A stretch of DNA of 64,000 nucleotides, taken from NCBI GenBank assembly GCA_008931825.1, contig QXVZ01029387.1, positions 372,001 through 436,000 of the forward strand, given 5' to 3'. The stretch comes from Phallusia fumigata (Eukaryota > Chordata > Ascidiacea > Phlebobranchia > Ascidiidae). Shown here one piece after another: positions 32,786 to 44,740 of the stretch; positions within the stretch are counted from its first letter, which is position 1; every line of letters begins with the position of its first letter. Position numbers and translations under genes: made by a program. Under the pieces are notes generated by a model. The model did no database searches and was not told the origin of the DNA. It worked only from the letters and a program-made list of their open reading frames with translations.

Positions 32786-34844
32786 ATGTTTAAGTTTCCT
32801 TACAAGTTGTTTTTGCTGTTTTTTCTGATTGTGCCAATTGTACCTCTTTTCGGAAGTGAAGGTAAACCCTATTCCTTACATGATTTGAAAGTATTCCGAT
32901 TTCCGAGATAGTGCCGGCGATTTTGGCTGGATGCTGATTTGGTATTTGTAGATAGCCTGTTGTGCTTTGAAAATCAGTTAATTATTTTGGTACTTTTGTA
33001 CATATTAAGCTTATACAGACAGCATAAATGGCCAAATTGTATGTGACAATCATCTGTTTTGCCACACAATGTTAAAATATGATCAGTAGCTATTACAAAA
33101 ATGTAGTATGCTTAGCTTTTTTGAAGCAGTATTTGTCTTTGTTACATTTTCTGTTAATGACTTAAGCAAAAGAGTAAATATTGGCACAATTAAACTCTAT
33201 CAAAAAAGTTACAGGTTAATTAAAACCAATATAGAAAACAATTAAAGAGTGAGAAAGTTAACAGGGGTTTTTATTGTTAGGTCTTGCAAGGGCAGAAGAA
33301 AATGAAGATGTTGCTGATGTTGAGGATGATGAAGGTGAAGTAGAAGATGAGGATGAAGGAGAAGTTGTTGAAGATACAGAGGATGAAGCTTATCCAGCTG
33401 GGGTAAATGCCAAACCCTTTTACATTTGTTTATTCTGTAATCAAAATTGAGTTTTGCACAACTGTTTTGTAAGTTCCACTGTTGGGTGAAAATATTGTAT
33501 TTATCTTTGGTAAAACTACAAATTTGTTTTTAACCATCTTTTGTGTTGTTGTGTTTAAAAATCAGTAGACATGCAAGTCATTACAGGTTTACTTAAATAT
33601 TTTCATTCTATGATTTACTGTAGTTCATTATAATGAATAGTGCGTGTATAACTTTAAAATGCGGTAAAATGAAGTCCGTGTATGTATCAGGGTGAATCAG
33701 AAGATGAGGTTGAACCTATAACAGCACACAAGGAAACTGAAACAGCGATCATATTTGATGGAGGATCAGAACGTAAGTTTTTTTGCTGTATTTGTCAAAA
33801 TTGTTTCCAGCAAACAGTGAAGTAATTAATGTTCTTCATGAAAATGTAGTATTGTGTCCTAAATAATACAGTTGGGTACCATGATTTTTTTTGTTTACAG
33901 CATCAGTGGTTGCAGGCAAAAAGGAAAGTGGCTACATTCATTTTGCCAACACTGGTTCTAACAATTTTATCATTACCAGCATTGATGGATCTTTTCGGTA
34001 TCCTCAGGACTTTTCATACGTTATACAAAATGTATGTATCTTAACTGCTTTCCAAGTGTATTATTTTAACCAAGTACCCACTATTACCTTGCATACATTC
34101 ATATAGTTCACAGTGAGTTCCCCAAACAAAATGATCGATGCTGGAAAACAGGGTTCATTCCGGTATGACTTTACACCAGGAGAACTGTCTGGAGGCAGAT
34201 CATTTGGACTTTTGATTAGTGTAAACTACAAGGACACTGTAAGTTTTACCAAATACTACTTTTCCAACACTCTCCCGTTATATTTTTATGAAAGATGTGG
34301 TGTAAACAATTAATAACAACAATCAATGCAAAAATTTACAAGGTAATGTTTTTCTTCAGGAGGATAATATTTACAAAGATGCTGTGTACAATCAAACCAT
34401 TCAAGTACTTGAAAATGAAGAGGGGGTGGACACTGAAACGTATGTATTTGTAGAACAGTATTTGACAACATCCCAGTTTCAAAATAACATTTAAATCTTC
34501 TTTCCAGATTTTTCATGTATATGATGTTGTTGGCATTGGGAGCTTTGGGTATTTTGGGTGTTTATCACCTTGCTGGAAGCAAAAAGAGGGGAAAGAGAGT
34601 AAACACAAGCAAGCCTGTATCAGCAGATAGCCCCAGCTTCGAAACTGGTACCACTAATGGACCTGTTGATTATGCATGGATTCCAGAGGAGACTTTAAAA
34701 GCTATGAGTAAGTGCATGTTTTTAATACCATAACAATTTCGGAACTTGTTAGAATTCACACCTCATTTCACAGATAAAGCTACCCCATCTCCTAAGAGAT
34801 CCCCAAGAAAAAGAACAACAAGAAAATCAAATGAAGCTGACTAA
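32786..34844 (+). CDS. SSR1: Translocon-associated protein subunit alpha (TRAP alpha)
   Basis: ER membrane subunit of the TRAP complex, which sits beside Sec61 and helps secretory proteins enter the ER. Exons: 32786-32861, 33281-33402, 33691-33772, 33901-34031, 34107-34238, 34360-34439, 34508-34707, 34774-34844; all phases agree, 297 residues against 286 in human. Seen: signal peptide (1 to about 24, KLFLLFFLIVPIVPLFG); a strongly acidic luminal segment (about 29-75); a luminal beta domain with VAGKKESGYIHFANTGSNNF and an N-glycosylation site in YNQT, as in human; a transmembrane helix (about 208-229, FMYMMLLALGALGILGVYHL); and a cytosolic tail with DYAWIPEETL and basic KRSPRKRTTRK. The start is the only Met ahead of the signal peptide. 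Confidence 0.95.
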
Positions 34845-35029
34845 ATTTTCTGTAGTTATTTTCGCTGGTACCCATTCAGATGTTGGGTTAGGTTGATGAA
34901 TGGTGTTTTGTATGTTGGTTTTGTTTCCCATTGAAGGTTTTGTTTTAGTGAAGCATTTTTGACCATGTTCGTGAAGCTGTTGCAATGATATTGTGCCATC
35001 TAATTCCAAATCAAATTCGTTTCAAAATT

Positions 35030-35050
35030 TTATTGACTTTTTTGAATAAA
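35030..35050. promoter_or_regulatory. Overlapping polyadenylation signals of SSR1 and CCDC113
   Basis: AATAAA on the plus strand at 35045-35050 lies about 200 bases after the SSR1 stop. AATAAA on the minus strand at 35030-35035 lies about 80 bases after the CCDC113 stop. The two transcripts probably overlap tail to tail by a few tens of bases. Confidence 0.55.
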
Positions 35051-35112
35051 TTATGGGACCCCTTCATTCCCACAACCCTTGAAAATTCTGTATGTAAAGT
35101 TAAAAAGCTAAT

Positions 35113-38100
35113 TTAAACATCCTGTGGAATCCACACTCCAGGTTGACTTTGTGTCAATATTAAATGCCAGGACTTTTTGTGGGTCTTCAAGGCCATCTGA
35201 AACAAAAGAAAGGGAGGCTTAGTTGCATCCAGTGTTGTCTTAAAGGAAAAACTCTTCATGGACCAAAACGTGTAAACAAACAGGCGATGCACGGATAAAA
35301 ACAAGAGTGAAAGTGGGCCCATAAGCAATTAGTACAGATTTTATATTTTAGATTAAAAACAGCATTAATAAAAGTCACATAACAAGGTACATTGTAGCCA
35401 AGGTTTCTTGAGCAAAATGTATGGTACACTTAATCTTTCATCTCAATAAAAACACTTAGGACTGAATTCAATTTATGATGTTGATACATATCTATTTACA
35501 CTGATCCAAAAAATTATAAGCATTGTACATCTCAGATGCCAAGAGTTAGTAATGAACCGCAGCTGCGGTAAAGTCGGTAAATTCGTATTAACAAGATGAA
35601 TTGTTTGATGGGTTTAGCATACCTGAGCAATTTCGACTTTTCGCTCCCAGTTTTTAACTGTTTTTTGAAGGTCACAGAGGTCTGCTTTCTTTTCCACATA
35701 TTCTTGAACATTTGGGACTTTGTAGTCAGACAGCTTTCTTCGAAGTTGAATATTTTTCTTTTCAGCCACCTCCCTTTCCTTGTTTAAACAAAAACATAAT
35801 GTTTTTTGGTGTGGTTAGTGATTGCTATAATTAAAAACTTGCCTCTTCGACAGTCACAGTTTCAACATCAAATTTTTGAAACATGTCATTGCGAGTTGCT
35901 ATCTCATTTTGGAGGCGGTCAGCCTCCATTGTCAATGTGTGAAGTTTTTTCTGCAAATATGAGAATGTAACTTGGTAAAAATGTATTTCAACAAAAAAAC
36001 GAAGCAAGAATTTATGCGAACACAAACCTTGTACAAATTTAAAACTTGCAGTGTGTTTCCTGCCATTAGTTTTAATCGCAAGAGCTCTTGATTCTTTTCA
36101 TCAATCTTTTCAAGATATTGTTCATTTTCAATTTTGAGCTGATTGAAATCTACTTCATGCAACACTTCTCCCATTTCTTCTTTCTGTAATATATTTTATT
36201 ATTCCAACTATTCATGTTTTGTAACAAATCAATCATTATCCCTGTTCACCTGCTTCAACTGCAGCTGCAATTTTTTCTTCTGCACTTTAAGTGTTGAGTT
36301 TTTTAATCTTAACTTTTCAATCAAGGTGTCCTGCAAATGAAAATCTTCATTAATCAATTTCCCATGTGACACTTTTAGAAACAAAAATACATAATAAAGA
36401 CCTTGACCAGTGGTTCTCAATGAGGGAAATTTCATTTGAAATGTAACTGCTTTTAATAAACTTTCAAAAAGACCCTGTTGTTAATTGACATGCAAATGCA
36501 GATTCATTCAGTTTAGTACATTGAAATGTGTCATGTGGACACTTACACAAAAATTATGTAATAAAACATTTAGTCATCACAGTTATTGTTTTTTTGCTAC
36601 ACATTTCCCTGTTTTAGATCTGCAGATATACATGCATTTATAAACTGTATGTAGGCTTTGTTTTAGATGTTAGTAGCATTTTTGTTTGATGAAAATATTA
36701 GGTATGTGTAGGAACAACAAAAAACCTGCAGACTCCATGGTCATGGAAAAACACTGCAGTGCCTAAGAAATGCTTTGCAGACAAACTAGTGTTTTTATGG
36801 CTTTATTATGATTCCTATAGTTTATAATAGTTGTCTGGGGGACACATGTCTGTGCGTAAATGTAAGAGTTACCCGCCATCGGAGTTTGTCCTCAAAGTAT
36901 CTCACAACTTTCTCAGCAACAACTTTTCCTGTACGTGGGTTCACTGCTCCCTTGCAGACGTCTCGGTCAAACTCATAAACAGCTTTTTTTATTTCGCTAA
37001 TGCGGAGTTCAGCTTCCTCCAAACCAGCCTACAGGAAAAGCAGAAATGTTATTCCTGAAAATTTAATCCTTCAGAAAAAAGTTGTAAATCATGAGCTTGT
37101 ATACTTACGTTGCATTGCGTTTTAATACAGGTAAATGCCTACCCGATAGTTGTCAAGAACACGTTCTGCTTCTTCCTTCAGTTTATCAATTTCATCTCTT
37201 AACTCCTCAAGCTCTCTTTGGGCAATATCACATTTTTGCTCAGCAGATAAACGAAGCAGTTTATCAACAGCACTGCTTCGTGACTTGGAACGCTTTCTGC
37301 TTCTTCCATAAATCTGTCAATAAAAAATGCAGTAGTATTTAATTGTCTTTAGGGTTACATTGATGTACTGCCCACCTCTTGAACTTGTGCAACAGGTGTT
37401 TGGTAATTTAAACTTGATTGAAGGTTGTTGGTTTCTTTTGGCTCAACTCTTCTAAAAAACTTGTCGAACATTTCAGCTTCATTGCGAATTACTTCATTGG
37501 CATGTCTATGAAGAGGATTAGGTCACTATAAAATTTAACAAAACCTTAAATATGTTATATTTCTAGGATTTGCCCCTATTTTGAATACCAACGTCTTAGA
37601 AAATATTAGTATCCTTATTTTTGATTTACGTCCCTATTTTGTCTTAGTATGGTCAATTTTAAATTAAAATTCTATCCATCTCATCGTAGATGTTTTGCTA
37701 TCATGAAATAAACAAAGGCTCATTCACGACACGAATCAAGGCACTGTAAGCTTGCTAAGTTTGTCAGAAAGGCTAATTTTGCAGGTGAAGTTAGGCATAT
37801 ATCTTAAAATTAATGAAAAGAGCATTGCAAAAACAATATCTGTGACAACTACAAGTTTGAACAGTGAGTGCTTCGTACACTGCGACGCATGCAGTTGTGG
37901 TAAAAATGTCTTTTTTCTAGGCAGTCTAATTTTTGGTACCAGATCGATGGTAACCTTGTGTAAAGTGTTTAAATAAATCTGCTTCTGTGTTAATATTAAA
38001 ACCTTGTGTAAAAAAACCTGATTATGACTCTTTAGCATTGCTATAACCATGTATCTAAAATAATTGTGTTATTTTGTCCCAAATACTTTACACAACATTT

Positions 38101-38228
38101 AGCAAATAATAAACTAACATTGTATCTTCAATAAGTTGTACTAGCTGCTCATCTGGCAACTCAGCAAGTGGGTCATCTTGTTGATCAGTGCCAGTAGTTG
38201 TTGACAAAACACTGTCAGAGTCAGCCAT
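35113..38228 (-). CDS. CCDC113: CCDC113 / CFAP263 coiled-coil ciliary protein
   Basis: Coiled-coil protein of centriolar satellites and the axoneme needed for motile cilia (known for the family). Exons (-): 38119-38228, 37376-37505, 37143-37313, 36873-37028, 36250-36330, 36028-36183, 35843-35950, 35623-35778, 35113-35196; phases agree throughout, 383 residues against 377 in human. Seen: acidic N-terminus; EAEMFDKFFRRVEP (human ETEMFEKYYAKLEP); basic GRSRKRSKSRS; EEAELRISEIKKAVYEFDRD; EKLRLKNSTLKVQKKKLQLQ; HEVDFNQLKIENEQYLEKI; and WERKVEIAQMALKTHKKSW near the end. The protein is almost wholly coiled coil. Exon 7 ends GAAGAG followed by GCAAGT, a GC-AG intron. The other introns are GT-AG. It is convergent with SSR1 and divergent from the MAM-galaxin gene. 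Confidence 0.94.
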
Positions 38229-39988
38229 TTTTATGTCAAATTATATATACCTCAAGACAATAATAATGCCCTGGTTAGTAGAGAAATGGATAAGAATGCA
38301 ATTTCACACATACTTAAAATGATTCATGATAAGTTACTATTTTGGTCAAATTTATAATCTCCAACCTCTGTGACAGAGGTCTAAAAAACAGGTTGTACAT
38401 ATTTTGTAAGACAGTACTTTGCACATATTTATCAGGGTGCTAATTTTTTTTCAGATGTCCTACTTACTTTTACAAAGTGGGTAAAAATTGTAAAACATAA
38501 TGTACACTATTTACACAGCAGGCAACTTCAAGCTACACTAAAAGAAGGAAAGGGAAAACAGGTAACTTTTTATCATTACACTCTGTTTAACCCAAAGTTT
38601 AAGTTAGTCTACCAACACTTTAACGCACAAATTGTTCAAACAAAATCTAGAGTTTAAGGTGTCGGACTGTTTACAGCCAGCTAAATTATCTCTTTCAATT
38701 TTTTTCAACAACTTTCCTACCTTTCCCCCATTTTCATTTTCCCTTTTTGACCATACTTACTTGGAGTTTTGACATGCATGGGTTTTGACAAGTTTTGATT
38801 TTGCTATTGTTTGACCAGTTGGTAATTTTACACTTGAAATTAAGTTTCAGACGGCGTAGTCCATGTTTAATACGCCGATCAAAGCAGGGAAAAAATCGCT
38901 TACTAGTTGCCATGGTACGTCACGACATCTTGTGGCGCGAATGCATTTCGACGAGCTTTATCAATATTTTTTTGTGTTCCCAAAGTTTTTACTTACCGGC
39001 ACACCAAAATAAAAAACGCATATTACCTATAAAGGCACGTGGTGAGGCCAGGAACAAAAATCAGTTGGGGAGAATGGACTGATTCCTGCATGATAAAATA
39101 ACTCAACTTTCGAAACTGGTTGATTCATTTTTGAATCTATTTTGAAATTAGATCGCCCTTTTAAAAACACCGTACGTTTTTGCCTTTTTGCCAAAGCTAG
39201 CACGTCTTACATGATATGAGCGCCACCTAAACCTGCCCTACCCTATAGTCTATGCAAGGGGAATCGCAAATTTTCTGATATTTAGACCTTTCCACCCAAG
39301 TTTGTATTTTTTCATAATCTAGGCTTATAACCCAAAAGCACAGCAGGGTAATTCTATTTCTTCCAATTTAATTGCAAAACAATATTAAAAAAAAATTGTT
39401 AGTAAGGCAAGAAAAAAATGTAATTCGTGTATCCAAGTTTGGGAAACCCTGCTGAGTGCAATGTACACAGTAGAACGGATACTTTCTACTTTTTGGCGCA
39501 TAACATCAAAGAAATACTATAGTGACCTTGCAGACAACACAACCTAACTCATTTAACCCCAGGCAAAAAACAGCATACTTTTTGAAAACTGTATCTAGGC
39601 TATTATCCAGTTTAGTATGTTTTGATGTTTGAATTACGACAAACGTACGAACTAAGTTTCATTATTGATAGGGTTTTGTGTCATTACAATATGTCACGAA
39701 ATTAATTAACCTTCATTGTTTGTTATTTCAGAACATGTCAAAATTGCTTGAACATCTTGCAAGCCTAAAAATTGCAAAAACGTACGTAGCCTCCAGGCCA
39801 TAACCTTCTTACGCTGAAGCTGGTGTTTCACTTGTGACACCTGTAATTAAAGGATGAATACAACACGAACCGGAAATTAAATGACCACATCAGCCGACAA
39901 GAAAGTTTAGTTGCATATGTCCTTTGAGAATGACAGTGCTTGAAATCAGTCAGAACTGATTTAGTTGTGTTTATAAAGTGATCACACG

Positions 39989-42900
39989 ATGAGCAACAGG
40001 AGAGGAGGCAACCTTGGCAAAACACGATGGGGATTTAGACCCGGTGTTTACTTGGCTGGAGGAAATCTGCAACATCTTTTTTCCAATCTGCAGCGAAACG
40101 TCAACCGCCCAGCACCACCTGCGTTGGTATGTACAGGTATCTTTATTGTTTTGCAGTTCTTTTGCGTCGGCAGTAAATATTTTTGACTTCAATAATAGGC
40201 GAAATATTTTAACATTTTAAGACGAACTAGACTGCTTTTTTGATAGAACGTAGAATGTTATAAGACGGTATTACACAGGGCCATCACACATCTTTCAAGC
40301 TTTTACAAATCCTTCTTGGGGCCTTTCAATTTACACATGATAATAATTGAGGCTTACTGCTAGGCCTGTGTTTGTGAATACTTTTTTAAACGGTCATAAA
40401 GTCATGGGCCCCTCCGTAACTTTCCGACCCCGAAATGTACCTGCTTGACCTCTCTCTTATAGACATTGGTGGTGTAAACAATTCCCTTGCCGGGGTTTTA
40501 AGTCAAATCATTTACCAAGAAAGTCTAAGTTAAGTCAAACGTTTCCAGCAATGGCTTGAATGAAGTACTAGTCAGTACTTTGAAGTACTAGATGGCAAAT
40601 TAGGCTTAAGCTTTTAACCAGTGGTTCTCAACCTTTTAGTCGTGGCGGCCTCCTTTCGATGCCCACGAAGTAGTCGCGGCCCCCTCAAAAAATATTCGGC
40701 CAGGCATGGCCTGTTTTACTCGCTTTGTATGCATTCCGCATATGTCTGTCTTATGCTCTAAGAGTAAGCGAAACCGTTATATCTATAACAAGCAATGAGA
40801 TGAAACCAGTGCTACCTCTCTATGTTCTATGTTGAATCACAATATCGGTGTCATGTCACAATGCGAAATTGTTTTCCATTTTAAACAATAAAATATTTTT
40901 CGAAAATTGTGATTTGTCAACCAAATAGCGCGCGTTTTCCCAAGTTGCCGCGGACTCCCTGAAAACGCTTTGGGGAAACCCAGGGGTCCGCGGACCCTTG
41001 GTTGAGAACCAGTGCCTTAAAGTTAAACAAACATACGAGTTTTCTATCACTTGAATTCAGGTTTAGGAATGTATGTTTTTGTACGAAACAAGTTGCACAA
41101 TAAAATTGGCTCTGTTAAGTCTTTTGAAAACTAGCAAGTCTTAAACTTAATTGAATCAAATCCCAGGATCGTCAACACTAAAAAAATATGATGAGGTAAT
41201 TTTCAGTTTCTGTTGTACACAGCCGGCTGGATACCAATCATCAATACCAACGGGCTACGCAGTTCCTTACGCACAAGACTTTGGAGTTGCTTCACAAGCT
41301 TGCATCAGTTTTTACTGGGCACTTGCAACCTTGGTCTCGACTCTGTATGCTAAACATAACAACGAATCGAAAGTAGCTGAAAGCAATCACGACGACCGGA
41401 TTTTGTTGAACTGTGACTTTGAGGATGGATGGTAGGAATAGGATTTGAAAATATTTAAAATTTAACGACGAAACAAAGTTGGGTGAAAGTAATATAATTA
41501 ACGAATAGGTGTCCAGGCTGGAATCAAACTTCCACGGACGACTTTGATTGGCAAGTTAACCAGGGGTCGACTAAAACCACCCGAACAGGCCCCGGCGTCG
41601 ATCACACTCTTCTGAGTAGCGGTACAGTATATGCTTTTTGCGTCGTCGTATTGATTGATGATTGAGTATCACATGTTTTGTTTGCTTCCAGATGGCCATT
41701 ATGCATATGTCGAAGCATCAGGACTTCTGTTTGGTACAAGGGCCCTATTTAGAACACCGTTTGTTGAGATGAATACTCATTCGAAGTATTGCTTCAAGTT
41801 TTGGTGGGTATATGCGAGTAAATCCTAAACGATACAAGTAAAAAACAAATGTGTTGGAAAATGCCTTATTTCTTATCCCCTTTATCAACTTTCGTTTTTA
41901 TACAATCCAGGTTTACTTCTCAAAAATTTATAATCTTCCAGTCTCATTTTTTGATTTTTCGATATTTTGGGATTTCCTGTTGCCGTCAATTGCTACAGCT
42001 TTGGCTAATTGTGTCATTGTTCAAAGGTATCATATGTACGGAAGTGGGATTGGGTCCTTAAAAGTCACATGGAGTCCTCCAAAACAAGTCGGCAGTTCGA
42101 GTTCAACAGTATTCCTAATCTTCACAAAATCTGGTAAAAGCATTTTGGTGAATACAGCTACAAAACGTTTGAATTTTGAATAGGATGTGGATTTGAGTTT
42201 GTTTTGTTTAAATATGATAATTTATTTTTTTGTAAAATGTATGCATCTAAATATTAAAGTAGGTTATGCTTTGCAAAAACACAAAAATCAAAATGGAACA
42301 AAGCAATAGTTTTAGCGCGGGATTGTGATTGACCGGTTGTCCAAAATGTGATTACGGGTTTCTGCGTTTGTTCTATTTGGCAGGAGTATTGCGTTTAATT
42401 CCTTCGGGGAAAAATAATATAAACGCCGTAACCGACCAGACATTTAAATTCGGCAAATCCCTGATTCCTATGTTTTTTCTGACAACCTTGCTGAATAAGT
42501 CTTTATGTGTAGCAAACTCTACTAACCCTTTTTTGCAAAAATTTTACCTGGTCCTGAAAGAAATATGTTGATTTTTATTTTAAAAGGAGCTGTAAGTGCC
42601 AATGACACGGACTGGAAACTTGAAGAAGTTGACGTCATATCGCCAACTAAAATCAACTATTTTAAGCCCGTTTATGTAAGTCATCATAAAAAACGGGAAA
42701 GATTTTGAGGTGGTTTTTACTACAGTATTTATCTGTTGGTATTGACAATTTCTTATCGTAGTTCGAGTTCCACGCTACTAGAGGTTTCAATCTGCGAAGT
42801 GACATCGCCCTTGACGACATTAGTTTAGTTGCAGGATCATGCGACGAACAACCTAAAGGTAACCCATTTTCTCCCATTTAACTAACATGTCGACTTGACG

Positions 42901-44283
42901 CCTGCATAAATGTGAGTACTGATGCCCACAAAACCATAAACTTTTATGCAGTAATGACCGCTGTCGTTTCCAGCTTCGAAAGAAACAAAAGATAGGATTT
43001 TTATTGTACTCAATAATTTACAGCTGTTTTAACGACGAGCACACCAATCGTTACCATAACTGATGCTATCCACATTGAAAGCGTAAACAGCGATATTTTG
43101 TTATGCAACGGAAAACGATACAACAAACTGAAACACACATGTTGTGCCGGAGTGATCAGGTAACGGGGAATTAACGATCTGCTACGTAGTAGAAGGGCAA
43201 AGCGTTATTAGGTTTAAAATGCTATTTGTTGTGCAAAATTAATTTATTATTTTAATAACGCCCAACCGATCAGAAACAAAATTAACTGACTTAAAAATTA
43301 AATAGTTTGCAGTTTCTCAAACAAAGCATACTAAAAAACATTGAAAAGCGAAGAAATTAAAGAAACTTTAACCTTGAAACCAACTCTATGTATCAAATTG
43401 TGATTATTTTGTCAGAGAGTTGAACTGCAATTTAGTTTCATTTCGGTTGGGAGTTCTTAAATTTTACTACGTTTTAAAGTTTGTTTTGTAAACGAAATTA
43501 TTTGTTAATACATAAGCGGTTCGGGATCAACCAGATAGTAACTTAATAAAATCTAATTAAATTTTTACCAAACGGTTCGTGTCCGCCTCAACCTGTTCAG
43601 GAGTTCGGATTTAGCTATTCTTTTATACTGGTGCAGCTGAAATGACGTGTATAACATACGAATGCCCATTGTAGTTACGTTTGGTAAAATGTGTGTTTTT
43701 TTCGACAGGAAAATACAGGGAAGTTTCAAGTGTTGTGGACAAAATTTATTTAACCCTAAAGTGCAAGGCTGCTGTGGATCCTCTGTTTTCTGGTAATACA
43801 CGTTTTCCCGTGTCTGATAAAGTAAATAGGCTACCTGATTAAATACATCTTAGTTCCATTTTATGTATTTAAACATACTGCAAACAGCATGCAGTTGGGA
43901 CATTCGCTGCATTGACTCAAAAAACTTCATGAAGATCATGAATAAACAAATACAAATGTTTGAACTGAATCAGTTTGTTTCTGCAAAATAAACCTGAGGA
44001 TGCACTATAGTGACACCAAGTGTAAAAAATTTCAGTTCTGTGCAAGAGCAAACAAATTAAGCTTTGACGTGTCAAGGTGAAAACTTAGTTTTTAATGAGA
44101 ATAGAAATGACCTTATGCCTGTACACTTTGCTCACAGCTTACCATTTTGTCTGTAGGATTGGAATAAAGCGGTGCTGTGGGTTACGGACATACATACCAC
44201 CTTTCCTCAACTGTTGCAACGACCAACTGTTCCACAAGAAAACGCACCAATGTCAAACTAATTCACTACTTCCAAGGCTCTAA
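39989..44283 (+). CDS. MAM domain plus galaxin-like Cys-rich protein, probably membrane-anchored
   Basis: Exons: 39989-40126, 41223-41431, 41509-41621, 41692-41803, 42027-42133, 42587-42675, 42762-42858, 43024-43159, 43709-43792, 44157-44283; phases agree, 403 residues. A cytosolic-looking N-terminus (1-65) is followed by a hydrophobic stretch (about 66-89, FGVASQACISFYWALATLVS), suggesting a type II signal anchor. Residues about 111-280 form a MAM domain (CDFEDGWCPGWNQ, DDFDW, HYAYVEASG, YCFKFWYHMYGSGIGSL, DIALDDISLVAGSC). The rest is galaxin-like, with double cysteines (CNGKRYN-HTCC, KCCGQNLFN-GCCG, RCCGLRTY-NCCND). Galaxins are matrix proteins of coral skeletons; MAM domains mediate adhesion. 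The role here is inferred to be extracellular or surface binding. The first exon is the least certain part because only phase and splice sites support it. The next gene is convergent, 458 bases away. Confidence 0.8.
40619..41014. mobile_element. hAT-type miniature transposon in intron 1 of the MAM-galaxin gene
   Basis: It begins CAGTGGTTCTCAACCTTTTA and ends, on the opposite strand, CACTGGTTCTCAACCAAGGG: a 15-bp terminal inverted repeat with one mismatch, of the Charlie/MER5 style. The flanks CTTTTAAC and CCTTAAAG match only in part (5 of 8). Inside there are GTCGCGGCC and GGTCCGCGGACCC. It is non-coding. Confidence 0.65.
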
Positions 44284-44740
44284 TTACCACAAAATTGGCA
44301 TGATCGTTTTTTAAAAAATGTACATTTCTTGAAGATGACATGTTGTTTTTTGTTGTCGACTGTCTGCCAATAGACCGTGTTGGAACTCGGCGTGAACAAA
44401 TGACCAACGAACAAATACAGTTGTATGTACATTTTATAGCATCTTTATGAATACATTATCACACACAAATTGGTGATTGTCGAAGCGGCAGTTTGCAGCG
44501 TTTGAACTAGTAGTTAATTCAGCAAGAATTTCTGTCGAAAATGATCCGACTAATGTCTGAACAGCGTTTGTGTACAAGATTCGCAGCAGCAAGCAAAACA
44601 GTAGCAAAACTTACTAGACCTTCTTGGTAGCGTCGTGTAAAACATAAAAAACGGATACAAAATAAGTTTTAGTAAGAACTTTAGGTTTCTGTACTTCTTA
44701 ACAAAACACAGTCGTAATGTTAGTAGGCAAACAAAATGTA

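Noticed and set aside
36405-36425. CAGTGGTTCTCAATG in a CCDC113 intron as another hAT element
   Set aside because: Only one terminus-like stretch of about 13 bases and no partner end or duplication.
37736-38050. 104-codon minus-strand frame in CCDC113 intron 1
   Set aside because: No homology recognised and the flanking exons join in phase without it.
5200-38228. RPGRIP1L and CCDC113 as a ciliary gene cluster or operon
   Set aside because: They lie on opposite strands with at least four unrelated genes between them.
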